From positions 62,001 through 126,000 of the forward strand of contig CAWJAY010000055.1 in NCBI GenBank assembly GCA_963840925.1: a DNA stretch of 64,000 nt, written 5' to 3'. Shown here piece by piece: positions 26,981-35,722 of the stretch. How positions within the stretch are numbered: the first letter of the stretch is position 1; each line of letters begins with the position of its first letter. Source of the stretch: DATAOG01 sp963840925 (lineage in GTDB: Bacteria; Pseudomonadota; Alphaproteobacteria; Geminicoccales; Geminicoccaceae). The notes beneath the pieces are model-generated. The model searched no databases and was not told the DNA's origin. It saw only the letters and a list, made by a program, of their open reading frames with translations. The translations under genes and the position numbers were made by a program.

Positions 26981-27473
26981 TCAGCGGGCCAGGTCGAGCT
27001 CCAGCATCACGACGCCCTGATACGGGTTGTGGTAATAGGGCGGGATCTCCCGAAAGCCGAGCGAGTGATAGAGGTGCTGGGCGGCCGGCATCCGGGCCGG
27101 CAGCGTGTCGAGCCGCATCTTCGCGTAACCGATCGCGCGCGCCGCCTCGATGACCGCTTCGGCGAGCGCGCGGCCGAGGCCCCGGCCGCCGAAGCCCGGC
27201 TCGACCCAGAGCCGCTTCATCGCAGATCCCGGGCTCGAGCGGGCGCAGGCCGACGCAGCCGACCGCCTCGCCACCCGCCCGGGCGAGCAGCAGCCGGCCC
27301 GCGGGCGGCGCATAGGCGCCGGGCAGCGAGGCCAACTCCTGCGCGAACCCCTGGAAGCCCAGGTCGACCGCCAGCCATTCGGCATACGCCGCGAACAGCC
27401 GCCTTGCGTCGTCGATGTCGGCCCCGGCGCGGGCTTCGATCAGTGCCGCATCCGACAGCAGGCAGACGCTCAC
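26981..27473 (-). pseudogene. GNAT N-acetyltransferase, split by one frameshift
   Basis: From a GTG start at 27473 the protein reads MSVCLLSDAALIEARAGADI and continues through LLLARAGGEAVGCVGLRPLE. The family core then resumes in another frame as MKRLWVEPGFGGRGLGRALA with the acetyl-CoA loop, to YHNPYQGVVMLELDLAR. The break is between about 27215 and 27240. Removing one C from the CCC there (CTCGAGCCCGGG) would give LEPGSAMKRLWV and join the halves. GTG lies 14 bp after the DinB stop. Either a recent mutation or a sequence error. Confidence 0.8.
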
Positions 27474-27486
27474 CGGCGCTCGCCCG

Positions 27487-27996
27487 TCATGGCTGCTGAC
27501 CGACCGCGCGCAGATAAAAAATCAGGTCGAGCGGCGGCGGCGCGACCTCGGTCTGCGACAGCTGGTCGTGGACCTGGCCGCGATGATGGGTCTGGTGGTT
27601 GAAAAGATTGAGCCAGCAGAGGTGGAGCGGGGTCTCGGCGGTCTCGGGCTGGGTCAGCAGCCGGTAGCGCATCGGTCGCGGCAGGTCGTGGTCGGCGTAG
27701 CCGTCGACCAGCTCGAGCATGTGCTCGTCCTCGGCCGCGCGCGCCGGCTCGAGGGCTGCGAGAGTGGCATAGGGCTGGTCGTCGAGGCGCAGGTCCGGGT
27801 AGGGCTCGCCCTTGATCCGCGCGAGCCAGATCCGATCGCCGACCAGCAGGTGGTTGAGCGTGCCGTGGATCGAGCCGAAGAACGCCCGCCGCGGCTTGTG
27901 GTATTCGGCGCCCGGCAGCGTCGCACAAGCCGCGTACAGGCGCTGATTGGCCCAGCGGTTGTAGCGCGCCATGCGGCGCAGGTGCGCGAGCATCAT
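27487..27996 (-). CDS. DinB-family putative metal-dependent protein
   Basis: A 169-aa four-helix DinB/YfiT-type protein. Metal-binding histidines are expected in GTLNHLLVGDRIWLARI and NHQTHHRGQVHDQLSQ, and the N-terminal RMARYNRWANQRLYAACATLP is typical. Family members include thiol transferases and hydrolases; the activity here is unknown. I place the start at ATG 27996, with GGAGG 11 bases upstream; an in-frame extension to 28029 is open. Confidence 0.88.
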   Translation of the reverse strand: MMLAHLRRMARYNRWANQRLYAACATLPGAEYHKPRRAFFGSIHGTLNHLLVGDRIWLARIKGEPYPDLRLDDQPYATLAALEPARAAEDEHMLELVDGYADHDLPRPMRYRLLTQPETAETPLHLCWLNLFNHQTHHRGQVHDQLSQTEVAPPPLDLIFYLRAVGQQP

Positions 27997-28056
27997 GGCG
28001 GTACGGTCCTCCCTGCGGCCGGTCGTCACCGAGCAAAGAGCAGTCCGGCGCGGCGG

Positions 28057-28323
28057 TCAAGCGCGGCGCAGCGTACGGCGCCAGCAGTCGCTCCGCTCCG
28101 GCCGGCCGGCGAGCGCGAGCCCGGCGCAGCGCAGCACCCATGCGATCCCAGCGACGCCGTGGCGCAGGCCTGCGAATGCGGTCCGGCCGGCGCGCCGGAT
28201 CGCCCTGCTGCGGAGCCGCCGCCCGCGCTCGATCGAGCGCCGGACCTGCTCGTGGTCGATGCCGCGCGACGGCACAGTCTGCCAGCGGACCGCCGGGAAC
28301 TCCTGCGCCATGCGACTGGCCAT
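28057..28323 (-). CDS. Small basic protein next to DUF1127 genes (RSP_7527-like?)
   Basis: An 88-aa basic protein starting at ATG 28323 with AGAGGA just upstream. The helix DHEQVRRSIERGRRLRSRAI then RRAGRTAFAGL resembles the short helix of RSP_7527-type small proteins, which are often encoded beside DUF1127 genes in alphaproteobacteria. It follows the DUF1127 gene by 19 bp on the same strand. The family assignment is tentative. Confidence 0.5.
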   Translation of the reverse strand: MASRMAQEFPAVRWQTVPSRGIDHEQVRRSIERGRRLRSRAIRRAGRTAFAGLRHGVAGIAWVLRCAGLALAGRPERSDCWRRTLRRA

Positions 28324-28342
28324 GATCCTCTCCCCGCGCCGC

Positions 28343-28618
28343 TCAGGCGCGCCAGAATGGTTTCTCGGCCTCGGCGGTCGCCTCGGCGCGGGTGATGCCG
28401 ATGTCGCGCAGCAGGCGATCGTCGAGCCGCAGCAGCTCACGCCGCTGGCGGGTCCGCTCGGACCAGGCGAGCAGCAGGTCGAGCCCACGGCGGAGCCCGC
28501 GCGGCTGCACAGGGCGAGCCCTCAGCTGCGGTCCGGCCCGGCCGAAGCCCGGCGAAGCCACGCTCGCGAGCGTGGAAAACAGGGACCCGAACCCGGGATA
28601 GGCATCCGTTCTGGTCAT
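28343..28618 (-). CDS. DUF1127 domain protein
   Basis: A 91-aa protein whose C-terminal half is the Arg-rich DUF1127 helix pair: LRRGLDLLLAWSERTRQRRE then LLRLDDRLLRDIGITRAEA. Proteins with this module include small RNA-binding regulators in Agrobacterium and Rhodobacter. The start ATG 28618 has GGAG nine bases upstream. A second DUF1127 gene precedes it by 46 bp on the same strand. Confidence 0.85.
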   Translation of the reverse strand: MTRTDAYPGFGSLFSTLASVASPGFGRAGPQLRARPVQPRGLRRGLDLLLAWSERTRQRRELLRLDDRLLRDIGITRAEATAEAEKPFWRA

Positions 28619-28664
28619 CGTCAGCACTCCATCTGCACGGGGTATCGTCGCCAAGTTTGCGCTC

Positions 28665-28982
28665 TCAGAGCGGCCAGAGGCCGCCGCCGCGAGTGCGCGC
28701 AAGCGGCTCGCCGAGGCCCTGGAAGGGCGCTTCGAGCCCGGCCCCGAGGTCGGCGCCGCGCAGCCCCAGATCGCGCAGCACGCGATCATCCAGACGAGCA
28801 AGCCCCGGCCGGCCGCGCTCCCGTCGGCGCCAGCGCTCGACAGCCTGGCGCAGACCGCCGAGCCAGCGGCCTCCGACTGCGGCCCGCTCGACCGGCTCCC
28901 GGGCCATGAACTCCGGTGCGGTCACCGCTGCCCGCATCGGGAACAGCGTCGGGATGCCGGTGATTCGATAAGCCTCGTTCAT
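28665..28982 (-). CDS. DUF1127 domain protein
   Basis: A 105-aa protein with the DUF1127 module LRQAVERWRRRERGRPGLAR then LDDRVLRDLGLRGADL. The N-terminal half is a poorly conserved leader (MNEAYRITGIPTLFPMRAAV). The start ATG 28982 has GGAGG eight bases upstream. It is divergent from a GcvA-like LysR gene, an arrangement that suggests control by that regulator. Confidence 0.82.
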   Translation of the reverse strand: MNEAYRITGIPTLFPMRAAVTAPEFMAREPVERAAVGGRWLGGLRQAVERWRRRERGRPGLARLDDRVLRDLGLRGADLGAGLEAPFQGLGEPLARTRGGGLWPL

Positions 28983-29341
28983 GTGTCTCGCCTCCGGAAG
29001 AAGCCCGATGGTCGGGCTCACTTGTCCGATCTCCTGCTGCATATCTGGCTCGTATCTGCCGTTCGGACAAACGATGGTTGTTCATGTCTCACATCAATTG
29101 GGCTCATGGCAGGGCGGGCTCGGTCCGCTGCCGGGTCTGACACCGCTGCCTACCACCCGCGGTCGGTAAGGGCGGTGCTCCGGCCGGCCCCGCGCGATCC
29201 TCAGCGGCGCGTCACCGATGCCGAATTAATGAGCTGGTGTTATGTCCTCCGGCTCGATCGGCGCCAGCCTCGCTGCTCGCTTGACCGCAGCGCCTGAGCG
29301 GGCATGCTTGGGATAAGCCCAACTGATGCGGAACCGATGCC
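28983..29341. promoter_or_regulatory. Divergent control region between DUF1127 and LysR genes
   Basis: This 359-bp gap is visibly more AT-rich than its surroundings (for example 29040-29100 and 29220-29240) and has no credible gene. It must carry the promoters of the DUF1127 run and of the LysR regulator. LysR-type regulators commonly bind between their gene and a divergent target. I could not pick out a single convincing T-N11-A operator. Confidence 0.5.
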
Positions 29342-30286
29342 ATGGCCAACCGCCTGCCGGCGCTCTCGGCGTTGCGCACCTTCGAGGCCGCAGCGCGTCA
29401 CCTGAGCTTCACCCGGGCCGCCGACGAGCTGCACGTGACCCAGGCCGCGGTCAGCCACCAGATCAAGGCGCTCGAGACCGATCTCGGCGTCAGCCTGTTC
29501 CGCCGGCTCAACCGGCGTCTGCTGCTGACCGAGGAGGGCCAGCTGCTGATGCCCTCGGTGCGCCGCGCATTCGACGAGCTGACCGCCGGCGTCGAACGCG
29601 TGCGCGAGCGCTGCTGCGGCGGCGCGCTCACGATCAGCACCACACCCTCGGTCGCGGCCAATTGGCTCGCCAGCCGGCTCGGCCGTTTCCAGGCGCTGCG
29701 GCCGGAGTTCGAGATCCGCCTGATGGCGACCCCGCGCCTGATCGACTTCGCCCGCGAAGGCGTCGACTGCGGCATCCGCTACGGCTTCGGCAACTGGCCG
29801 GATCTGCTGGCCGAGCGCCTGTTCAGCGCGACGCTGACCCCGGTCTGCAGCCCGCGCCTGCTCGAGGGTCCCGAGCCGCTGCGGGCGCCCGCCGACCTCG
29901 CCCGGCACACGCTGCTGCACGCATTCGACGACATGGACGACTGGCGGCTCTGGCTGCGCGCGGCCGGGGTCCCTGAGATCGACCCGGTGCGCGGGCCCAA
30001 GTTCGAATCGCTGCCGCTCGCGCTGCAGGCAGCGATCAGCGGCACCGGGGTCGCGATCAGCCGCGGCCCGATCGCGGACGAGGCGCTCGCCACCGGCGCG
30101 CTGGTCCAGCCGTTCGCGCTCGAGCTGCCGACCGAATGCGCCTACTACTTCGTGGTCCCGGAATTGCGCGCCGACCAGCCGAAGATCCAGGCGTTCCGCG
30201 ATTGGCTCGTACAGGAGATCGACCCGGCGCGGCGGGCGGAGGCCGCGGCGACCCTCGGCGGCGCGGCCTCCAGAGGCGCAGCGTGA
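29342..30286 (+). CDS. LysR-family transcriptional regulator, GcvA-like
   Basis: A 314-aa LysR regulator. The N-terminal winged helix reads LPALSALRTFEAAARHLSFT, RAADELHVTQAAVSHQIKAL and ETDLGVSLFRRLNRRLLLTE, which is the GcvA/AmpR branch. The effector domain includes ISTTPSVAANWLASRLGRFQ and FAREGVDCGIRYGFGNWPDL. The neighbouring divergent DUF1127 genes are its likely targets. Confidence 0.93.
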   Translation: MANRLPALSALRTFEAAARHLSFTRAADELHVTQAAVSHQIKALETDLGVSLFRRLNRRLLLTEEGQLLMPSVRRAFDELTAGVERVRERCCGGALTISTTPSVAANWLASRLGRFQALRPEFEIRLMATPRLIDFAREGVDCGIRYGFGNWPDLLAERLFSATLTPVCSPRLLEGPEPLRAPADLARHTLLHAFDDMDDWRLWLRAAGVPEIDPVRGPKFESLPLALQAAISGTGVAISRGPIADEALATGALVQPFALELPTECAYYFVVPELRADQPKIQAFRDWLVQEIDPARRAEAAATLGGAASRGAA

Positions 30287-30297
30287 CGAGGTGCGGG

Positions 30298-32520
30298 CTA
30301 TGATGCCGCCGGCTTCGGCGCTCGCTTTTTCGCCTCCTCGACCGCGCGGGCCGCATCGACGAGGCCATAGCCGAAGTCCGCCGACGGCTGCGCCGGCGCG
30401 CTGCCGTCATCCACCACCAGCAGGCTCACTCGCGCCGTGTTGCAGAGTATCTCGCGCACATCTTTCGGGCACAGAGTGGGGCCGGCCTGCAGCATCAGCG
30501 CGACGATCCCGGCTATCTGCGCCGCCGCAGCCGACGTGCCGCCGAAGCCGAACTCGTTGTCGGAGAGTGTGAAGTGGCTCTGGTCCTGCATGTAGCCGCC
30601 GATGCCCTTCAAATCGGTCGTCGCGATCGATGGCGGACGCCGCGTGCCGTTCCCGGCCTGCTGGGGTGACGCCAGAACGTCGTCGCTCGGCGCGACCAGC
30701 GTCAACCCGTTGCCGTACTGGCTGTAGCGCGACCGCTGGCCGAGGTCGTTGCACGCGCCGACGTTGATGATCCCGACGCCGTTGCCCAGGCTGAGGAGCA
30801 GCTCGTCGAGCACGTCGTGCTCGCTCTTCTTGGGCGGCTGCTGACCACTCTCTGCGGCGGTCTGCTGGTTGCTTTCAGGAGCGACGAAGATAGCGCGCGC
30901 GCTGGCCGGATCGAGGTCGAGGAGATCCGCGAGCCGCTCCATGCTTCGCAGTTGCAGGACTTTGCCGTCGAAGCCCCACGGGTAGGTGAGGCTGCTGGTC
31001 CCCTTGTTCCCGCTTGGGATGATGACCGGAATCCTGGTGGCCGCGAACGCCAGCGCCAGCGGCAACGGATCCCAGCGCGGCTCGGGCAGCGGTTCGAGCG
31101 GCAGCGGGAAGAGCAGGAGATCGGCCGGAGCTTCTTGCCGGTCGGCGATCTTCCAGCCCGCGGCCGGCCCGTTTGGCGCCGCCTCGCAGTTCTCGACGAA
31201 GGTGTGGCCGGTTGCGGCCTGGAGCACGGCCCTCGCCAGGAGCTGACGCTTGTGGCGCACCGGCTCGGTCAATGTCATCGCCCGGAAGGGGATGATACGG
31301 CTGTGCGGCGCGATGCCGAGGCAACCGGGCTCAGGGGCCGGCGCTGCCTTCCCTTTCGCTGCTTCCCAGACCAGCTCCGGCCGGTCGGCGGCGATGATGC
31401 CGGCGCAGGCGATCGCATGGGCGGAGGAGAAGCTCGCGAAGCCGTCCTTGTATCTCGAAGGGTTGTTCTTGGGCACACTAGGATAGTCGAGATTGACCGC
31501 AGAATCACGATCGAATCGGTCCACCAGGGCAGGATGATCGAAGTCGATCGCCAAGTCGATCAGCGCGACCCGGACTGGCTTCTGAGGAGCGGGAGCTCCT
31601 TCCCAGACCTGGAGCTGCTGCCAAGCGCCGAAGACGTTGATGTCGACCCCAGGCTTACCCTCGGTCTGCTCCCGGTTCTGCAGATTCCATTGATGACGAT
31701 GAAAATGGCTCACGGAGAATGGATTCCGCCACTGGGCGGGCGCATCCTGCAACTGGTACGCGGCTGCGGGCTGATCTCGTGGTACTCGCTCGGCGCGTTC
31801 CTCCAGCTCGAGCTCCTGCCACTCCTCGATCGCTTCCTTGATCGGCTCGGCCAGCGCCCGTCGCATGGTCAGGTAGATCTCGCGGGCAAGCTCCTCGCCC
31901 GCCTGAGTATCGCTGGCGTAGTGGACGCCGGCCCACTCACGGTTCTCGGCGACCCGCCGGGCGATCGCGAACACCCTCGCGATCAGCTCCGCGTCGTCGC
32001 CGATCACCTCGCTCAGCAGGTGCGCGATCACAAAGTTCTGGGTCGAGTGGCCGCTCGGATACGCCGGATGCCCGGGTACCTCGATCAGCGGCGCGATCCT
32101 CGGTTCGATCTGAGTCGGGCGCGCCCGCGCGAACTTCTTCTTGAAGTGCATCACCGGGATGAGCGTCAGTTCGCCCATGGTGTTCATCAGCTGCCAGGTC
32201 TTCGAGTACGCGTCCGGGCCGATCAGGAGCGCCGTCTGGTAGCCCCGCGCGAGGTGATCCAGCTCCCACTCGATCTCCCCCCAGCGTCGCTCCCTCTCTT
32301 CGAGATGATCGTTGAGCTCCTGCTGCTTCCGCAGCAGCTCTCTGACCTCGCTGGCGATCACGTCGCCGTGCTGAGGTGGCTGCGCCAGATCCACGGCCAG
32401 GAGCTCTCTGCCGTGGTCGAATAAGGTTGGATAGTAGGTGTAAATCTCGAATTCCGGGCGCCAGTATTCATTCGGGAAGGTCGCCTGCTTTGATTTTGAC
32501 TTCGATTTTGACTTGGACAT
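30298..32520 (-). CDS. Fusion of PAP2/haloperoxidase-type phosphatase domain and subtilisin-like (S8) protease
   Basis: A 740-aa two-enzyme protein. Residues about 15-215 match the soluble PAP2/vanadium-haloperoxidase fold with all phosphatase motifs: K127-x6-R134-P135, PSGH at 155-158, and R194-x5-H200-x3-D204. Residues about 315-730 are a subtilase: D322 (VALIDLAIDFDHP), H368 (FSSAHAIACAGIIAA), the oxyanion Asn505 (IPSGNKG) and S663 (GFGGTSAAAAQIAGIVALML). Both active sites look complete. The N-terminus has a (Ser-Lys)x5 run, and there is no signal peptide or membrane segment, so it is probably cytoplasmic. The start ATG 32520 has a perfect AAGGAGGG. I know of no characterised protein with this pairing. 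A cyclase gene lies 85 bp upstream on the same strand. Confidence 0.9.
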   Translation of the reverse strand: MSKSKSKSKSKQATFPNEYWRPEFEIYTYYPTLFDHGRELLAVDLAQPPQHGDVIASEVRELLRKQQELNDHLEERERRWGEIEWELDHLARGYQTALLIGPDAYSKTWQLMNTMGELTLIPVMHFKKKFARARPTQIEPRIAPLIEVPGHPAYPSGHSTQNFVIAHLLSEVIGDDAELIARVFAIARRVAENREWAGVHYASDTQAGEELAREIYLTMRRALAEPIKEAIEEWQELELEERAERVPRDQPAAAYQLQDAPAQWRNPFSVSHFHRHQWNLQNREQTEGKPGVDINVFGAWQQLQVWEGAPAPQKPVRVALIDLAIDFDHPALVDRFDRDSAVNLDYPSVPKNNPSRYKDGFASFSSAHAIACAGIIAADRPELVWEAAKGKAAPAPEPGCLGIAPHSRIIPFRAMTLTEPVRHKRQLLARAVLQAATGHTFVENCEAAPNGPAAGWKIADRQEAPADLLLFPLPLEPLPEPRWDPLPLALAFAATRIPVIIPSGNKGTSSLTYPWGFDGKVLQLRSMERLADLLDLDPASARAIFVAPESNQQTAAESGQQPPKKSEHDVLDELLLSLGNGVGIINVGACNDLGQRSRYSQYGNGLTLVAPSDDVLASPQQAGNGTRRPPSIATTDLKGIGGYMQDQSHFTLSDNEFGFGGTSAAAAQIAGIVALMLQAGPTLCPKDVREILCNTARVSLLVVDDGSAPAQPSADFGYGLVDAARAVEEAKKRAPKPAAS

Positions 32521-32605
32521 CTTAGCCCTCCTTCACAAGGATTGTCTGAAAATGAACATCGCTATTCGTGCTGCGCAGCACCGTTCCGGCCGGCGCGAAC
32601 GCTGC

Positions 32606-34393
32606 TCAGTCCTCCCGCACGCCCACCTGCCGGAAGCCCTCCAGGTAGTGATCGAGCTGATCGTCGGGCAGCGGCGGGTACTTCGAGCGGAACCAGCCGA
32701 TCGAGAACTGCGGCTCATTGATCAGCAGCTTGTCGAGGAGGCCACGCGCTTCGTCGACTTGGCCGATGCGCCCCAGGCTCGTGATCAGTGGACGGTAGGC
32801 GGCGTAATAGTTCGGGTTCTCGGCGATGACCCGGCGCCCGACCTCGACCGCCTTCTGGTACTCGCCGGCGAGCGCGTAGGTTAGCGTGAACGCCGTGTTG
32901 AAGTAGAACGGGTAGGGGTCGAGCGGGCAGAGCTCCCGGTAACGCTGCAGGCGCGCCATGGCTTCCTGCGTCCGGCCGAGATAGGACAGCGTGACGGCGC
33001 TGAATGCCCAGCAGAACGGCTCGGAGGGATTGCTCTCGAGGGCGCGCGCGAAGCAGTCGAGCGCGCTGTCGAAGCGGTGGAAGAGGAAGGATTCGACGTG
33101 CCCACGTAGGGCCAGCGCGATCGGATCGATCGGGGAGTACTCGATCGCCGAGCGGGTCAGCCAATCGATCTCCTGGAGCGACGCGCCGGGATCGCTCACC
33201 CATTGCTGGCCGATGCGCACCAGCGCCGCGAACGCGCGCAGCGCCTGGTTGCGGGACGACCGCGGCTGGCCCGCCTCGGCCGCGCGCAGCAGCAGGTCGG
33301 CCTCGCGCAACGAGCTCTTCGACATCTGGAACATCAGCGGGACGGCGCGCATTACGTAGTCGTGGGCGTCCAGCCCCTCCGGCGGCTTCTGCCAGGCCTT
33401 GGCCACCTCGGCCATCAGGAGCTGGCGATCCAAACGCGCCGCCAGCACGGCCGCCAGCCGGTCGAGCCGCTTGAACGTGTGACCGGCCCTGAGATTGGTA
33501 GCGGCGCTCCAGACGATGCGCCCGCCCGGGTGCTCCAGCAGCCGCGTGACCAGACGAAGGCTCTGCTGCACCCGGAGGAGGCGGCCCGCCACCACGTAGT
33601 CGCCGTCGTCGACAACGAAGGTCTCGGTCGCCGGACCGCCGAGCACTGGTGTGACCAGTCCCGATGAGCGGTCTTCCTTGACCGTGAGCCAGTTGAACCT
33701 GGCCAGAGCCTGGGTCAGCGACTCGCTCATCGCAAGCGCGAGATAGGTCTCGTCCCGGCCGCTGGAGACGGCCACGAAGGGCTCGACGGCCACCGCGGGA
33801 CGAGACACGCGAAGCGAAGCCGAGGCCACCGGGGCAAGTGGCGACGGGACCGCCTCGCTGCCGTGGCTGTCGATCGCGAAGACCTCGATCGGCTCGTCGA
33901 TGTTCTTCAGGTATTTGAGGCCGAGCGGCCGCAGCACGCCGCCGATGCTATCGCGTGCGGTGCGACGGACCATGTCCGTAACGCAGATGCCACCGGGCCG
34001 GGCGAGCGACTGGATGCGCGCCGCGACATTGACGCTGTGGCCCTGCACGTTGCCTTCGCCGAAATAGACTTCGCCGTGACTGATCCCGATGCGGAACGTG
34101 ATCGGGTCGTCGTGGAGGTTCCAGACCGTCTGGTCGCCGAACTCCCGCTGGATCGCGAAAGCGAACTCGAGCGCCTGGGGCGTGCTGTCGAACAGCGCTA
34201 TCAGACCGTCGCCGGCGACGCTCGCGACACGGCCCCGATAGTCACCGATCAGCGAGCGGATCAGGTTGATCGAGCGATTGACGCGCTCCTGCGTGCGCTC
34301 TTCGTTTTTCTCCATCAAGCGGCTGTAGCCGTGCACGTCGGCGCACAGGATCGCCGACTGGGTCCGACCAAAAGGGACGGGCGAATCTCTCAT
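32606..34393 (-). CDS. Class III adenylate/guanylate cyclase with C-terminal TPR repeats
   Basis: A 595-aa soluble cyclase. The catalytic domain (residues about 10-175) has the two metal-binding aspartates, D19 in ILCADVHGYSRLM and D62 in VAGDGLIALFDS, plus GISHGEVYFGEGNVQGHSVN and VAARIQSLARPGGICVTD. A TolB-like linker domain and tetratricopeptide repeats fill the rest (FDSALDCFARALESNPSEPF, GEYQKAVEVGRRVIAENPNY). This domain order is common in Rhizobiales and Rhodospirillales. The start ATG 34393 precedes the cyclase core; an extension to 34465 uses TTG and is less likely. The next gene on the strand is the phosphatase-protease fusion. Confidence 0.92.
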   Translation of the reverse strand: MRDSPVPFGRTQSAILCADVHGYSRLMEKNEERTQERVNRSINLIRSLIGDYRGRVASVAGDGLIALFDSTPQALEFAFAIQREFGDQTVWNLHDDPITFRIGISHGEVYFGEGNVQGHSVNVAARIQSLARPGGICVTDMVRRTARDSIGGVLRPLGLKYLKNIDEPIEVFAIDSHGSEAVPSPLAPVASASLRVSRPAVAVEPFVAVSSGRDETYLALAMSESLTQALARFNWLTVKEDRSSGLVTPVLGGPATETFVVDDGDYVVAGRLLRVQQSLRLVTRLLEHPGGRIVWSAATNLRAGHTFKRLDRLAAVLAARLDRQLLMAEVAKAWQKPPEGLDAHDYVMRAVPLMFQMSKSSLREADLLLRAAEAGQPRSSRNQALRAFAALVRIGQQWVSDPGASLQEIDWLTRSAIEYSPIDPIALALRGHVESFLFHRFDSALDCFARALESNPSEPFCWAFSAVTLSYLGRTQEAMARLQRYRELCPLDPYPFYFNTAFTLTYALAGEYQKAVEVGRRVIAENPNYYAAYRPLITSLGRIGQVDEARGLLDKLLINEPQFSIGWFRSKYPPLPDDQLDHYLEGFRQVGVRED

Positions 34394-34497
34394 GCCCTTT
34401 GCATCTCGCGACCCCTCGCCGCTTCTTGCGCGTAAATGGAAGACCGCGCGCCGACTATGAACCAACTCACACCACGGGACAACTTGCAGTTCGGCCC

Positions 34498-35721
34498 TTA
34501 CCGCAGCGTGCTGCGGCGGATGCTGGCGTCGGGGCGCTGCCTGAGGCCCGGCTGGAGCGCGGTGCCGAGGCCGGGGGCGGTCAGCGGGTAGGCGTGGCCC
34601 TGCTCGATGCGCGGCAACGTCGTGACCAGGTCCCGGTAGAAGCCGCGGGTGTGGGCGCGCACGGTCTCCAGGATCAGCGCGTTCGGGGCGGCAAGCGTCA
34701 GGTGCAGGTTGGCGGCGAGCGTGACCGGGCCGGTGCAGTCGTGGGGCGCGATCGGGCGGTCGAACGCTTCGGCCAGTGCCGCGACCTTGCGGCCCTCGGT
34801 CAGCCCGCCGATCCAGGCCATGTCGAAGTGGGCGACGTCGACCGCGCCGCGGCCCAGCGCTTCGCGGAACCAGACCATGGTGCCGAGGTTCTCGCTGCCC
34901 GCGATCCGGCCCCGAACTCGGGCCTTGTAGCGGGCGAGGTCGTCCAGCTGGTGCATCGCGATCGGGTCCTCGTGCCAGTAGATCGCAAGCCCGTCCAGCG
35001 CGTCCGCGATCTGCAGCGCCGCCGGCAGCTGCCAGAGGCCGTGGTATTCGAGCATGATGTCGATCCGCTCGCCGACCGCGGTCCGGATCGCCTCGATCAG
35101 CCCGACCGTGCGCCGCAGGTCCTCGAGCGCGATGTGCTGGCCGCCGCTCGCCAGCGCATGGCCGTCGAATGGCCAGATTTTCATCGCGGAAACGCCGTCC
35201 TCGAGCAGCGATTGCGCGAGCTCGGCCGGCCGCTGCTGCTGGGCGGCGAGGTCGTCCAGCGGATCGGCGCTCAGGGCGTCGCCCGGGCGGACCAGCAGCG
35301 TGTTGGAGTCGGCGCGCGCGACCCGGTTGTAGGCAGCGCTCGCGCAGGTGTTGTAGACCCGGATCTTTTCGCGGCTGAGGCCCCCCAGCAGCTGGAACAG
35401 CGGCAGGTTGGCGGCCTTGCCAAACAGGTCCCAGAGCGCGAGATCGACCGCGGAATTGCCCCGCACCTCGATGCTGCGGCTGGGATAGCCGGCAAAGTGG
35501 TTGCCGACCTCGGCCATCAGCGCGCGGGCGTGGCGCTCGATCTGGAGCGGGTCCTTGCCGAGCAGGTACGGCGCGCAGGTCTCATGCAGATAGGCAACCG
35601 TCGCCTCGGGGTTGCGAAAAGTCTCGCCGAGGCCCGTGACGGCCTCGTCGGTCTTGAGCTCGACCCAGACCAGGTTGCTGAACTCGGCGAGCTGGATGGT
35701 CTCGAGCGCGGTGATCTTCAT
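34498..35721 (-). CDS. Mandelate racemase/muconate lactonizing (enolase superfamily) enzyme
   Basis: A 407-aa enolase-superfamily enzyme, most like sugar-acid dehydratases. Visible are MKITALETIQLAEFSNLVWV, the catalytic lysine region VSAMKIWPFDGHA, metal ligands around IMLEYHG, YWHEDPIA and AGSENLGT, and the general-base histidine in RPIAPHDCTGPVTLA. The start ATG 35721 and its lysine codon lie within the 7-bp duplication made by the IS element immediately upstream, so the coding sequence is intact. The ribosome site and promoter now come from the IS end (TTAAGAAGACAGATG). Expression may have changed. Confidence 0.9.
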   Translation of the reverse strand: MKITALETIQLAEFSNLVWVELKTDEAVTGLGETFRNPEATVAYLHETCAPYLLGKDPLQIERHARALMAEVGNHFAGYPSRSIEVRGNSAVDLALWDLFGKAANLPLFQLLGGLSREKIRVYNTCASAAYNRVARADSNTLLVRPGDALSADPLDDLAAQQQRPAELAQSLLEDGVSAMKIWPFDGHALASGGQHIALEDLRRTVGLIEAIRTAVGERIDIMLEYHGLWQLPAALQIADALDGLAIYWHEDPIAMHQLDDLARYKARVRGRIAGSENLGTMVWFREALGRGAVDVAHFDMAWIGGLTEGRKVAALAEAFDRPIAPHDCTGPVTLAANLHLTLAAPNALILETVRAHTRGFYRDLVTTLPRIEQGHAYPLTAPGLGTALQPGLRQRPDASIRRSTLR

Positions 35722-35722
35722 C
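35716..35722. repeat. 7-bp target site duplication, left copy
   Basis: CTTCATC directly abuts the left terminal inverted repeat. On the minus strand it reads GATGAAG and supplies the ATG AAG that begins the enolase coding sequence. Confidence 0.9.

Noticed and set aside
32521..32605. A small gene between the cyclase and the phosphatase-protease fusion
   Set aside because: Only about 85 bp, with no open frame of useful length. It holds the ribosome site of the fusion gene.
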